Source: Actinomycetes bacterium (GTDB taxonomy: Bacteria; Actinomycetota; Coriobacteriia; Anaerosomatales; Anaerosomataceae). From it: a DNA stretch of 34,582 nucleotides. Of the stretch, positions 7,412-15,689 are shown one piece after another. A program made the translations under genes and the position numbers. The first letter of the stretch is position 1, and each line of letters opens with the position of its first letter. The notes under the pieces were generated by a model, which saw only the letters and a program-made list of their open reading frames with translations, was not told the origin of the DNA and did no database searches. The stretch spans positions 1 through 34,582 of the forward strand of contig JALHJB010000020.1 of assembly GCA_022839745.1 (NCBI GenBank), written 5' to 3'.

Positions 7412-8205
7412 CGCGTGCCGTCGATGTACGGTGCCACATCGCCGCTGCGGATGGGTCCCTCGTAGAGGTCACGGCCGAACTCATGGAACTCGGCCACCGA
7501 GACACGGCCGTCGACCCGGGACGCGATGCGCGCCCGGAGCTCCTCGGCGGTGAGCAGCGCGTTGGTGGCGAGGATGATGATCTCGCTGTGAGATGCCGGC
7601 CCGCCACCCCGTGAGAGTCCCACGATGAACGGCCACACGTGCGCGAACGACCCGCGCAGGGTGCGGTAGAGCCGCCGGAACGGGCGGCTGTGGTCGCCGG
7701 TGACCGAGCCGTGCATGTTGTAGGCGAGCACGCCGTCCTCGGCAAGGCGTCCGAGGACCACGCGGTGGAACTCCTCGGTTGCGAGTGATGAGGGCACGTG
7801 TTCGTCGTCGAACGCGTCGACGATCACGATGCCGTACGTTTCCAGCGACTCCTCGAGGAACGCGCGTCCCTCGGCGATATGTACACGGAGACGCTCATCG
7901 CGCGGAAGGGCGAAGGACGTGCGCGCTATGTCCGCCACCCGGGGGTCGACCTCAACGGCATCGATGCGCATCCACGGGTAGTCGCGCCACATGCGCTTGG
8001 CGACCGTCCCACCGCCGAGGCCGATCATGCAGACGCGCGCGGCGTCCGGCTTCACGGCGACGGTCAGATGCAGGTATGCCGGGTAGTCGAAGTCGGTCTC
8101 GAACGGAGCGTCGAGATACATCGAAGACTGCTGCAGCCTGCCGATCTGCAGGATACGGATCGCGCCGCGCTCGATGACGCGGATCTCTGTGTTGTGGCGG
8201 CTCAG
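7408..8205 (-). CDS. Spermidine synthase-like protein, probable CTG start
   Basis: This is a Rossmann methyltransferase-fold protein of the SpeE superfamily. GLGGGTVAKRM is the nucleotide/SAM-type loop, VEVDPRV ends strand 2, and IVDAFDDEHVPSSLATEEF is the typical bacterial SpeE-like motif; the paired aspartates that bind polyamine in true spermidine synthases are not clear. From the first ATG (8121) the protein would be 237 residues and lack the N-terminal strands. Upstream in frame lie TEIRVIERGAIRILQIGRLQ and QSSMYLD, which belong to the fold, and the only sensible start is a CTG at 8205 with GAGGAG (8218-8213) 7 bases before it. That gives 265 residues. No ATG, GTG or TTG is available in the extension. 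Confidence 0.82.
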   Translation of the reverse strand: MSRHNTEIRVIERGAIRILQIGRLQQSSMYLDAPFETDFDYPAYLHLTVAVKPDAARVCMIGLGGGTVAKRMWRDYPWMRIDAVEVDPRVADIARTSFALPRDERLRVHIAEGRAFLEESLETYGIVIVDAFDDEHVPSSLATEEFHRVVLGRLAEDGVLAYNMHGSVTGDHSRPFRRLYRTLRGSFAHVWPFIVGLSRGGGPASHSEIIILATNALLTAEELRARIASRVDGRVSVAEFHEFGRDLYEGPIRSGDVAPYIDGTR

Positions 8206-8241
8206 CGGTGGACTCCTCGGCGGATCGGTGGGCTCAGCGCG

Positions 8242-8247
8242 AGTCTA
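8242..8247 (-). promoter_or_regulatory. -10 box for the spermidine synthase-like gene
   Basis: TAGACT on the minus strand would start transcription near 8235, leaving a leader of about 30 bases to the CTG at 8205. A leader of about 115 bases would be needed to use the ATG at 8121, so the placement fits the CTG start. No clear -35 is seen. Confidence 0.4.
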
Positions 8248-8308
8248 GCAGGGAGGCGGCAATGGAGTGCGGCGCCGACGGTTTTGCGCGGCGCGGGGGT
8301 GTGGCCGC

Positions 8309-8314
8309 TACAAT
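8309..8314 (+). promoter_or_regulatory. -10 box (TACAAT) for the flavoprotein pair
   Basis: TACAAT lies about 34 bases before the ATG at 8348 of the HI0933-type flavoprotein and fits a transcript start near 8321. The -35 is weak. It is the only promoter-like site between the two divergent genes on this strand and would serve both flavoprotein genes. Confidence 0.45.
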
Positions 8315-8347
8315 CGTCAGGTGACGGCGGACGGGTGGGAGGTCGCG

Positions 8348-9535
8348 ATGAGTGACGCACGCGTGGCGATCGTGGGCGGGGGAGCCGCGGGGCTTGTTGC
8401 CGCGATCGCCTCCGCACGCGCTGGTGCATGTGTCACGCTCCTCGAGGCGGGATCCCGTGTGGGACGGAAGATCCTCGCCTCGGGCAACGGTCGCTGCAAC
8501 CTGACCAACACGGCTGCAGCACCCGACGCTTACAACGCGCCCGGGTTCGTCGCACCGGTGCTCGCGGAGTTCCCGTGTGAGGCCGTCGTCGCGTTCTTCC
8601 GCGACCTCGGCCTGCTCACCTATGCCGATGATGAGGGTCGCGTGTACCCGGTCACGAACGCAGCGAACTCCGTACTCGACGTGCTGCGCCTGGAATGCGC
8701 GCTTCTCGGGGTGGAGGAGCGGTTCGGGTTCGAGGCGGCACGCATAGAGCGCAGCGACGACGGGTTCATCGTGCGGTCCCGTGAAGGTGGGGCCAGCCAG
8801 GCGGGCGCCGTGATCGTGGCAAGTGGTGGCGGCGCATCCGTGCTCGAGAGCCTTGGGCACGCTCGGGAGCCGCTCTGGCCGGTCCTTGTCCCGCTCGCGA
8901 CCGACACCCGCTCGATCCGGGGCCTCTCGGGGGTCCGCGTACGGTGTGCGGGGCACATCCTCGACAGCACCGGTGCCCGGGTGGCTTCCGAGCGCGGTGA
9001 GTTGCTGTTCCGCGACTACGGCGTGAGCGGCATCATGATCCTCGACCTCTCCCGCGTGGCCCTGCCCGGTCTCACGCTCTCGCTCGACTTCTTCCCGGAC
9101 ATCGACCCCGCAGGGATGGAGCGGCTGCTTTCGGAGCGCATCGACAGGCTCGGCTGGAGGAGTGCGGGTACGTTCTTCAGCGGCATGCTCCACACGCGCA
9201 TCGCCCAGGCGGTGCTGCGGGTCGCCGAGGTGCCGCTGGACACACCTGCCACCTCGCTCGACGCGCCCGCGCTCGCGCGGCTTCTCAAGGACTTCAGTCT
9301 TCCCATCACCGGCACCGGCGATCCGGCGCAGGCGCAGGTGACCCGTGGGGGCGCGCGACTCGACGGCTTCGATCCCGCCACCATGGAGTCGCGCCTCGCG
9401 CCCGGCGTGTTCGCGGCCGGCGAGGTGCTCGACGTGGACGGTCGCTGCGGCGGCTTCAACCTGCACTGGGCATGGACGTCGGGCATCGTTGCGGGGCGCG
9501 GTGCGGCCGCGCGTGCTGCGGAGCCTGCGGCATGA
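8348..9535 (+). CDS. HI0933/BaiN-type flavoprotein oxidoreductase
   Basis: This is a 395-residue FAD-binding protein. The N-terminal dinucleotide motif is VAIVGGGAAGLVAA, and the family hallmark GRKILASGNGRCNLTN follows at about residues 38-53. The C-terminal FAD segment is FAAGEVLDVDGRCGGFNLHWAWTSG (split here from residues near 355 to 380). The ATG at 8348 has GGGAGG 5 bases upstream. Members are cytoplasmic flavoproteins of mostly unknown substrate; BaiN in bile-acid degraders is one. The last base of its penultimate codon onward overlaps the next flavoprotein gene as ATGA, so the two are made together. Confidence 0.92.
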   Translation: MSDARVAIVGGGAAGLVAAIASARAGACVTLLEAGSRVGRKILASGNGRCNLTNTAAAPDAYNAPGFVAPVLAEFPCEAVVAFFRDLGLLTYADDEGRVYPVTNAANSVLDVLRLECALLGVEERFGFEAARIERSDDGFIVRSREGGASQAGAVIVASGGGASVLESLGHAREPLWPVLVPLATDTRSIRGLSGVRVRCAGHILDSTGARVASERGELLFRDYGVSGIMILDLSRVALPGLTLSLDFFPDIDPAGMERLLSERIDRLGWRSAGTFFSGMLHTRIAQAVLRVAEVPLDTPATSLDAPALARLLKDFSLPITGTGDPAQAQVTRGGARLDGFDPATMESRLAPGVFAAGEVLDVDGRCGGFNLHWAWTSGIVAGRGAAARAAEPAA

Positions 9536-11151
9536 TCGAGATCCGCAACTGCTCCCTGCCGCTGTCGTCGGGAGTCCCTGGCTCGGAGTCGGCGCTCGTG
9601 GCCGTTGCCGCTCGACGCCTTGGCCTGGGTGAGGAGGCCATCGCGGGAGTGCGGCTCCTCAAGCGAGCAGTGGATGCGCGCCGCAGGTCCAACGTGCACT
9701 TCGTAGCAACGCTCGGCGTGACGCTCGCAGGCGGGGACACGGCCGAGGCTGCCGTGGTGGAAGCCGCCAACGACGTCGACATCGCCATCCACGCTCCCCG
9801 CTCGCTGCCTGCGGTGGTCATCCCGCAGTCACCGCCCGCGCCGAGGCCTGTCGTGGTGGGCACCGGCCCGGCGGGGCTCTTCGCGGCACTCACGCTCGCC
9901 CGCGCCGGCGCGCGACCGATGGTACTGGAGCGCGGACAGGCGGTCGATGAGAGGGTGCGAGCGGTCAGCACCTTCCAGCGAACGGGCGCGCTCGACCCCG
10001 AGTGCAACATCCAGTTCGGCGAGGGCGGGGCGGGCACGTTCTCAGACGGCAAGCTCACAACGAGCACGAACGACCCACGTTCCCGCAGCGTGCTCGAGAC
10101 GTTCGTGGCCGCGGGAGCCCCCGGGGAGGTCTTGTGGCAGGCGCGGCCCCACATCGGCACCGACCGGCTCACCGGCGCGGTCCGGCACATGCGCGAGGAG
10201 ATAGTCGCGCTCGGTGGTGAGGTGCGCTTTGGCACCCGACTCGCCGGGCTCGTGCTGCGCGACGGCGCGCTCGCAGCCGTGGTGACCGAGAGCGAGCACG
10301 GTCGTGAGGATTTCGCCGCCGAGGCGCTGATCCTCGCCACCGGACACAGTGCTCGTGACACCTTCGAGATGCTCCATGACCTCGGCGCCACGCTCGTCCC
10401 GAAGCCCTTCTCGCTCGGCGTGCGCATCGAGCACAGCCAGGAGATGGTGGACCGCTCGCAGTACGGCGGGGCCGCAGGTCATCCCGCGCTCGGTGCCGCC
10501 GATTACCGGCTCTCGTGCCACCTGCCGTCGGGACGCTCTGCGTACACGTTCTGCATGTGCCCCGGAGGCGAGGTTGTGGCCGCCGCGAGCGAGCCGGGCG
10601 GCGTGGTGACCAACGGTATGAGCCGCTTCGCCCGCGATGGCGCCAACGCGAACGCGGCGTTTCTCGTGAACGTCACGCCTGCGGACTTCGGCGGCGATCA
10701 CCCGCTTGCGGGTGTTGCCTTCCAGCGGCGGTGGGAGCGCGCGGCCTACGAGCTCGGCGGCCGTACCTTCCGCGCGCCCGCGCAGGTGCTCGGAGACTTC
10801 ATGCGCGGCGTGGCCTCGTCCGGGGCGGGGAGTGTAGCGCCAACGTATCCGCTCGGCGTGACGTATGGGGACCTCGCAGGGTGTCTGCCTGAGTACGTGG
10901 TCGCCACGCTCCGCGAAGCCGCGCCGTTGTTCGACCGGCGGCTCAGGGGATTCGCCACGCCAGACGCAGTGCTCACCGGCGTGGAGACGCGCTCGTCATC
11001 GCCGGTGCGCGTGCAGCGGGACGAGACGTTCCAGTCGAACCTTCGCGGCGTCTACCCATGCGGCGAGGGCGCGGGGTACGCGGGAGGCATCATGTCGGCC
11101 GCAGTCGACGGCATGCGCTGTGCCGAAGCGGTGCTGGCGCGCTACGCCTGA
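9532..11151 (+). CDS. FAD-dependent dehydrogenase (COG2509-like)
   Basis: This is a 539-residue flavoprotein. An N-terminal region of about 95 residues, of the ferredoxin-like kind common in this family (LKRAVDARRRSNVHFVATL), precedes the FAD motif VVVGTGPAGLFAAL. The signature ECNIQFGEGGAGTFSDGKLT is clear, as are LATGHSARDTFEML and, near the end, YPCGEGAGYAGGIMSAAVDG. Family members are predicted cytoplasmic dehydrogenases of unknown substrate. The start ATG overlaps the stop of the upstream flavoprotein by 4 bases; the two probably form an operon. Its stop overlaps the convergent thioesterase gene by 10 bases. A role in anaerobic electron transfer is only an inference from the pairing. Confidence 0.92.
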   Translation: MIEIRNCSLPLSSGVPGSESALVAVAARRLGLGEEAIAGVRLLKRAVDARRRSNVHFVATLGVTLAGGDTAEAAVVEAANDVDIAIHAPRSLPAVVIPQSPPAPRPVVVGTGPAGLFAALTLARAGARPMVLERGQAVDERVRAVSTFQRTGALDPECNIQFGEGGAGTFSDGKLTTSTNDPRSRSVLETFVAAGAPGEVLWQARPHIGTDRLTGAVRHMREEIVALGGEVRFGTRLAGLVLRDGALAAVVTESEHGREDFAAEALILATGHSARDTFEMLHDLGATLVPKPFSLGVRIEHSQEMVDRSQYGGAAGHPALGAADYRLSCHLPSGRSAYTFCMCPGGEVVAAASEPGGVVTNGMSRFARDGANANAAFLVNVTPADFGGDHPLAGVAFQRRWERAAYELGGRTFRAPAQVLGDFMRGVASSGAGSVAPTYPLGVTYGDLAGCLPEYVVATLREAAPLFDRRLRGFATPDAVLTGVETRSSSPVRVQRDETFQSNLRGVYPCGEGAGYAGGIMSAAVDGMRCAEAVLARYA

Positions 11152-11627
11152 GGCGCGGTCGCTTCGCGCATCGTTTCGGGCATCTCGACGGCGACCACGA
11201 CGCCCTCGGCACACACCACGCCATCGACCGAGAGCGTGGAGGTCACGATCATCTTGCGTCCGCTCATCTCGGTGACGCGTGCACGAACCTCGAGCACGGC
11301 ATCGACGGGCGTGGGCTTGCGGAAGTCCACGTGAAGCGAGGCGGTCACGTAGCGCGGCACGGGCTCGGTACCGGGTTCCCGCCCGTCGCGCTGGTACGCC
11401 GCTCCCGAGGCGGTCGCGGTGCTATGGCAGTCAACGAGCGAGGCGATCAGCCCACCGTAGACGTACCCGGGAGGTCCGGTGTGGTACAGGCGCGGCCGGA
11501 AGTGGCAGACCGCCTCGTCCCCCTCCCAGAAGCTCTTGATGCGTAGGCCGTCGTCGTTCAGCCTGCCACAGCCGTAACAGTGGCTGAGGTCATCGGGGTA
11601 GTGGTCCTGGAGGGCCATCTGTGTCAT
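11142..11627 (-). CDS. Hotdog-fold thioesterase, PaaI-like
   Basis: This is a 161-residue single-domain hotdog protein that probably hydrolyses an acyl-CoA or related thioester. The N-terminal HCYGCGRLNDDGLRI motif and the YHTGPPGYVYGGLIASLVDCH helix segment, with the Gly-rich turn and Asp that mark the active site, match the PaaI/DUF4442-like group. The C-terminal strands (VTASLHVDFRKPTPVD, RKMIVTSTLSVDGVVCAEG) complete the fold. The ATG at 11627 is preceded by AAAGGCGAAG; a second ATG at 11618 is possible. A TACACT -10 at 11670-11665 gives a leader of about 30 bases. It overlaps the end of the upstream convergent gene by 10 bases. The acyl substrate is not indicated. Confidence 0.88.
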   Translation of the reverse strand: MTQMALQDHYPDDLSHCYGCGRLNDDGLRIKSFWEGDEAVCHFRPRLYHTGPPGYVYGGLIASLVDCHSTATASGAAYQRDGREPGTEPVPRYVTASLHVDFRKPTPVDAVLEVRARVTEMSGRKMIVTSTLSVDGVVCAEGVVVAVEMPETMREATAPQA

Positions 11628-11664
11628 GTCGGCTTCGCCTTTGCTGTGGGATACCGGTACGGGC

Positions 11665-11697
11665 AGTGTAACGCCAGGCGGCGATGGGACGCATAAT
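11665..11697. promoter_or_regulatory. Divergent promoter between the thioesterase and msrA
   Basis: TACACT on the minus strand (11670-11665) serves the thioesterase, and CATAAT on the plus strand (11692-11697) lies ahead of msrA. The plus-strand start would be near 11704, which favours an msrA start at 11717 or 11723 over those at 11684 and 11696. Confidence 0.45.
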
Positions 11698-11716
11698 GGG
11701 CGCGTGCGGCCGGATC

Positions 11717-12379
11717 ATGAGGATGACGCTGACATGTGCGGTGGCGCTCGCCATGTTGGGCGCGCTCGGCGGCTGTGTGACAACGGCCGAGGTGACTGAC
11801 GGTGTGTCGACCGCAGAGCCGGCGCCGTCCGACGCATCCCTGGAGGGAGAAGACATGGCGACGATCTACCTTGCGGGCGGCTGTTTCTGGGGCCTCGAGA
11901 AGTACTTCTCGCTGGTCACTGGCGTGGTGGCGACCGACGTGGGCTACGCCAACGGCACGACGGACTCTCCGAGTTACGAGGAGGTCTGCACCGGGCGGAC
12001 CGGTCATGCCGAGACGGTGCGCGTGGACTACGACCCTGCCGTCGCGCCGCTGCCGTTCCTGCTCGAAGTCTTCTACGAGGCGATCGATCCGGTGGCCGTG
12101 AACCGCCAGGGCAACGACATCGGCACGCAGTACCGCACGGGCATCTACTACACGGACCCTGCCGAGCGCGCGATCATCGAGCGCTCGATCGAGGAGCTCC
12201 AGACGCGCTACGACCGTCCGATCGCCATCGAGGTCGCGCCGCTTGCCAACTACACCTCAGCCGAGACCTATCACCAGGACTACCTCGTGGCGAATCCGGG
12301 CGGCTACTGCCACATCGGGCGCAAGGAGTTCGACTTCGCCGAGAGCGCACGGCCGACCGAGGAGCACTTCGGGCAGTAG
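11717..12379 (+). CDS. msrA: Peptide methionine sulfoxide reductase A, lipoprotein form
   Basis: MsrA reduces methionine-S-sulfoxide in proteins. The catalytic motif GGCFWG (Cys56 from this start) and the DPVAVNRQGNDIGTQYR substrate-binding block are intact; GGYCHIG supplies a probable resolving cysteine. Ahead of the enzyme sits a signal peptide, MRMTLTCAVALAMLGALGGC, with lipobox Cys20, then a Ser/Thr/Glu linker, so the long form should be a membrane-anchored extracytoplasmic lipoprotein. Starts at 11684, 11696 and 11723 are also in frame. An internal ATG at 11855, exactly at the normal MsrA N-terminus, has GGAGGG 7 bases before it and would give a 174-residue cytoplasmic enzyme. Confidence 0.93.
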   Translation: MRMTLTCAVALAMLGALGGCVTTAEVTDGVSTAEPAPSDASLEGEDMATIYLAGGCFWGLEKYFSLVTGVVATDVGYANGTTDSPSYEEVCTGRTGHAETVRVDYDPAVAPLPFLLEVFYEAIDPVAVNRQGNDIGTQYRTGIYYTDPAERAIIERSIEELQTRYDRPIAIEVAPLANYTSAETYHQDYLVANPGGYCHIGRKEFDFAESARPTEEHFGQ

Positions 12380-12382
12380 TTG

Positions 12383-14788
12383 CTAGCCCCTCCGCAGCGC
12401 GCCCCGGAGCGCACGCAGCCAGCGCCCGTTGAGCGCCTCGACGATCGCGTCCAGCGTCTTCCAGGAGATCCTGCCGCCGCCCATGCTCACGAGGCTGCGG
12501 AGCGGCATCTGTGTGACCACGCTCTCGAGCATGCGCTCCATCACGGCGCTCGTCTCACCGGCTCCACCGAACTGCTTGGTGATGGCGCCCCGGATGACCC
12601 CCTGCAGGCGCCGCCCGAGCGCTGTCTCGCCGACCTCGCCGAGGGTCGAGTTCCGCGTGAAGGGCCGCACGGGCTCCGGCTCGGGTACAGGCCTACCGAG
12701 CAACCGTGCGAACATCTCGTCATCCGCGATGAGCGCGGGCGGCCGCATCCCCTCGCAGAGCCCGAAGTTCGATCGCACCATCAGTCGCGCCGTTGAGCGG
12801 ATGTCTGCCGAGGAGAAGCCGACGAGGACCTCGTAGCCGCCGCCCACGACCTGCCAGCAGTGCGACGGCACGTCCCACGCCGAGAACGCCTCCGGTCCGA
12901 GCTCTACCTCCACCACCGTCTCGCTACCCGCCTCGAGCCGCACCTTCTCGAACGCGCGGAGTTCACGCTCGGGCCGATGTAGGTTCTCGCCGAGCGGGCG
13001 AACATACACCTGGACGACGGTCGAGCCAGGGCGGTCGCCGCTGTTCCGCAGCGGCATCGAGACGGTCACCTGCTCTCCGGCGTCGATGGCCGAGGCCGAC
13101 AACACCGCCTCGCCGAGTTCGAACGTCGTGTACGAGAGCCCGTGGCCGAAGCAGAACCGCACCGGCTCGCCCGTGGTCACGAACTGCCGGTACCCCACGT
13201 ACAGGCTCTCGCGGTACTGCACCTGACGTGGGGCGCCGGGGAAGTTGCGGTCAGAGAGCAGGTCAGACTGCGCGATCGGGAACGTCTCGGCGAGCCGTCC
13301 GCCGGGCTCCGCATCACCAAACAGCACGTCGGCGAGTGCTGCACCGCTGGCCTGTCCGCCGAGGTACGACTCGAGGATCGCGGCGGGCCTGTCGGCCCAG
13401 GGCATCTCCACGGGTGCGCCGTTTGAGAGGACGACGACGGTGCGTGGGTTTGCCGCGCGCACCGCTTCCACCAGACGGTCGTGCTGCTCCGGGAGCCGCA
13501 GATCGGCACGGTCGAACCCCTCGGACTCGTACGGCTCGGGAAGACCCACCATGAGCACCACACCTGCGGCCTGGCGTGCAGCCGCTACCGCCTCCGCGAG
13601 AGCCGCCTCGTCGACCGGTGAGTCGGGGAGCGAGTAGCCGGACGCATAACTGATCCCGTCAGCGATCCCGCGCGACTCAAGTGCGTCCCAGAGGCTCTCG
13701 AACCGGGTCGGCACGATCTGCGAACTGCCCGCGCCCTGGTAGCGCGGCGTCCTCGCGAACGCGCCGATCACCGCGACATCGATCGAGGGGTCCAGCGGCA
13801 GGGTGCCGTCGTTGGTCAGCAGCACAGTGCTCTCGGCGGCCACCTTGCGGGCGAGTGCGTGATGCTCGTCAGCGTCGTAGGAGCCGCTCTCGGCGCGGGC
13901 CGGCATCACCCGCAGCTGCAGCTCCACTACGCGCCGGGCGGCGGAATCGAGGTCTCCCTCGGCGAGCTCACCGCGCTCGATCGCCCGGGCGATCACGGGA
14001 TCGTTGGAGCCGCTCGAGGAGGGCATCTCCAGATCGAGGCCCGCACGCAGCCCGGCCAACCGGTCGTTCACGGCGCCCCAGTCGCTCATCACGAGGCCCT
14101 TAAAACCCCACAGCTCGCGGAGTACCCCGGTGAGCAGCCATCTGCTGTCCGAGCAGTACACGCCGTTGACGCGGTTGTACGCGCACATGACGGTCCACGG
14201 CTCGCTCTTGCGGACCGCGATCTCGAACCCGCGGAGGTAGAGTTCGTGGGCGGTGCGTTCGTCCACGACCACGTCGGTCGTCATCCGCTCGTGCTCCTGG
14301 TTGTTGAGCGCGAAGTGCTTCAGGCAGGCCCCCACGCCGAGGGACTGGATGCCTCGCACCAGACCCGCCGCCATCTTCCCCGCGATGAGCGGGTCCTCGG
14401 AGAAGTACTCGAAGTTGCGCCCGCATGCGGGGTGCCGCTTCAGGTTGAGTCCCGGGCCGAGCACCACGCTCACGCCCAACGCGCGTGCCTCGGCTCCGAT
14501 CGCGCCACCGACCTCCTCGGCAAGCGCCGGATCCCATGAGGACGCGAGCGTCGCTGCGGGTGGGAAGCATGTCGCTGGCTCCGATGCCGCCAGGTCGACG
14601 CCCGGACCCTCACCGCTCGCCTTGCGGATCCCGTGCGGCCCGTCGGTGAGCATCAGGGGAGGTATCTCCGCCGAGCCGATCGGCTGCAGATGCCACATGT
14701 CACGGCCTGAGACCAGGGCGATCTTGTCCTCCAGCGGAAGCGATCCGACGATCTCGGCAGCTCGGGCACGGCGGGTAGCGGCATCCAT
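12383..14788 (-). CDS. GH3 beta-glucosidase-type glycosidase
   Basis: This is an 801-residue glycoside hydrolase of family 3 that would release terminal beta-linked sugars. The TIM-barrel domain comes first, with KHFALNNQEHER near 157-168 and the nucleophile Asp236 in VMSDWGA. The alpha/beta sandwich domain (about 310-530) follows, then a fibronectin-III-like domain (about 580-650, PLRNSGDRPGSTVVQVYV). About 130 further residues at the C-terminus are unassigned. There is no signal peptide, so the enzyme should act inside the cell on imported oligosaccharides. The ATG at 14788 follows GAGAGGA. It ends 3 bases from the convergent msrA stop. Confidence 0.94.
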   Translation of the reverse strand: MDAATRRARAAEIVGSLPLEDKIALVSGRDMWHLQPIGSAEIPPLMLTDGPHGIRKASGEGPGVDLAASEPATCFPPAATLASSWDPALAEEVGGAIGAEARALGVSVVLGPGLNLKRHPACGRNFEYFSEDPLIAGKMAAGLVRGIQSLGVGACLKHFALNNQEHERMTTDVVVDERTAHELYLRGFEIAVRKSEPWTVMCAYNRVNGVYCSDSRWLLTGVLRELWGFKGLVMSDWGAVNDRLAGLRAGLDLEMPSSSGSNDPVIARAIERGELAEGDLDSAARRVVELQLRVMPARAESGSYDADEHHALARKVAAESTVLLTNDGTLPLDPSIDVAVIGAFARTPRYQGAGSSQIVPTRFESLWDALESRGIADGISYASGYSLPDSPVDEAALAEAVAAARQAAGVVLMVGLPEPYESEGFDRADLRLPEQHDRLVEAVRAANPRTVVVLSNGAPVEMPWADRPAAILESYLGGQASGAALADVLFGDAEPGGRLAETFPIAQSDLLSDRNFPGAPRQVQYRESLYVGYRQFVTTGEPVRFCFGHGLSYTTFELGEAVLSASAIDAGEQVTVSMPLRNSGDRPGSTVVQVYVRPLGENLHRPERELRAFEKVRLEAGSETVVEVELGPEAFSAWDVPSHCWQVVGGGYEVLVGFSSADIRSTARLMVRSNFGLCEGMRPPALIADDEMFARLLGRPVPEPEPVRPFTRNSTLGEVGETALGRRLQGVIRGAITKQFGGAGETSAVMERMLESVVTQMPLRSLVSMGGGRISWKTLDAIVEALNGRWLRALRGALRRG

Positions 14789-14823
14789 CTGCGGGTCCTC
14801 TCATGCGACGTGCGACGTCTCGG

Positions 14824-15518
14824 CTAGGTCATACCCGTCCCGGTGCATCGGCTACGCGAGGGCGCCCGCCGCATGGACCGCAGCGGGCTGCCGTAGTAAC
14901 CGAGCGCGGCGCCGGCGCCGAGGGCATCCGGGAAGTTCTCGCCAGTGGCGAACCCGACGCTATCGAGATCGATCCAGCGATTGTCGAGGCCCTTCTGCGC
15001 CACGGCGGCGGCGGTCTCGTAGCGGTTGGCCCCTGAGATACGCTCCATCGCGTACGTCGCATCGAGCTGGTTGTAGACGGCCGTGGACACGACGCTCGTG
15101 CCTCCGATGACCCAGATCTTCGACGGCGCCAGCCGTGCGATCTCTGTCGCGGCCGTGGGCGGAAGCACGTCGGCCTCGGTCAGGAGCAGCGGCGCATTGA
15201 GCGCCTTGGCCAGGGGAGCCGCCGAGAGCGCGTCCGGGAAGTTGCGGCCGTTGCACAGCACGACGTTATCGGCCGAGCTGAAGTATGCGACACTCGCCAA
15301 CGCTGCTGTCTCGTACCGGTTCGCGCCTGCGGTACGCGAGTGCAGCTTTGTATCTGACGTGGCGAGCATGACATCCGAGTCACCCGTCAGCGGGTCGGGC
15401 TGATACGCGATGCGATGCCGCCCGAGTCCGGGATGGTGCGGACCACACCGGTTCCCTGCAGGTCACGGTTGCGTATGGCAGCCGAGGTCCCCAGGCGGCC
15501 CGAGCGCCCACCGCGCAT
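14824..15518 (-). pseudogene. Cell wall-binding repeat 2 (CWB2) protein remnant
   Basis: Two CWB2 repeats are clear: RTAGANRYETAALAS...NGRNFPDALSAAPLA and RISGANRYETAAAVA...TGENFPDALGAGAAL, with WVIGGTSVVSTAV between. Such repeats attach surface proteins to wall polymers. The gene is broken. The upstream part (RDLQGTGVVRTIPDSG) is in a different frame from its continuation (HRIAYQPDPLTGDSD), so a single-base frameshift lies near 15412-15425. There is no signal peptide, and the last residues after GYYGSPL run off into Arg/Ser-rich nonsense to the stop at 14824. The first in-frame ATG in the present main frame is at 15369, without a ribosome site. A third repeat is missing. Confidence 0.75.
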
Positions 15519-15554
15519 GTGTGCGCCCCGCCTATGCACCCGCGCGGGCACTAC

Positions 15555-15563
15555 TGGTACACT
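15555..15563 (+). promoter_or_regulatory. Extended -10 promoter of the polar amino acid ABC operon
   Basis: TGGTACACT is an extended -10 (TGn plus TACACT at 15558-15563). Transcription would begin near 15570, giving a leader of about 120 bases before the TTG start at 15690. No good -35 is seen, which is usual with an extended -10. Confidence 0.45.
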
Positions 15564-15568
15564 GTCGA

Positions 15569-15638
15569 CACGCGAAAGCGTGAGGGCTCCGCTCTACCCC
15601 GCCGTGAACCGTTCGGCAGCTTCGGAAGCTGCTGGTTC
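15569..15638 (+). ncRNA. Structured 5' leader of the ABC operon (unclassified)
   Basis: Two hairpins fill the predicted leader. CACGC-GAAA-GCGTG at 15569-15582 is a perfect 5-bp stem with a GNRA tetraloop right at the predicted 5' end. The second has an outer stem GAACC/GGTTC (15606-15610 with 15634-15638) and a perfect inner stem GCAGCT/AGCTGC (15616-15621 with 15627-15632) around TCGGA. I do not recognise a known riboswitch class; the elements could simply protect the mRNA. The neighbouring gene transports an amino acid, so ligand or attenuation control is possible. Confidence 0.4.
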
Positions 15639-15689
15639 TCGCGTACTCAAGGAACCACACGGCTCCAGGGCCCCGGCAGAGGAGTGCCA

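Noticed and set aside
8234..9466. Open frame of 410 codons on the minus strand opposite the HI0933-type flavoprotein
   Set aside because: It lacks family similarity and covers the promoter of the divergent gene.
15569..15689. T-box, glycine or SAM riboswitch in the ABC operon leader
   Set aside because: The conserved cores of these classes were not found; only generic hairpins are seen.
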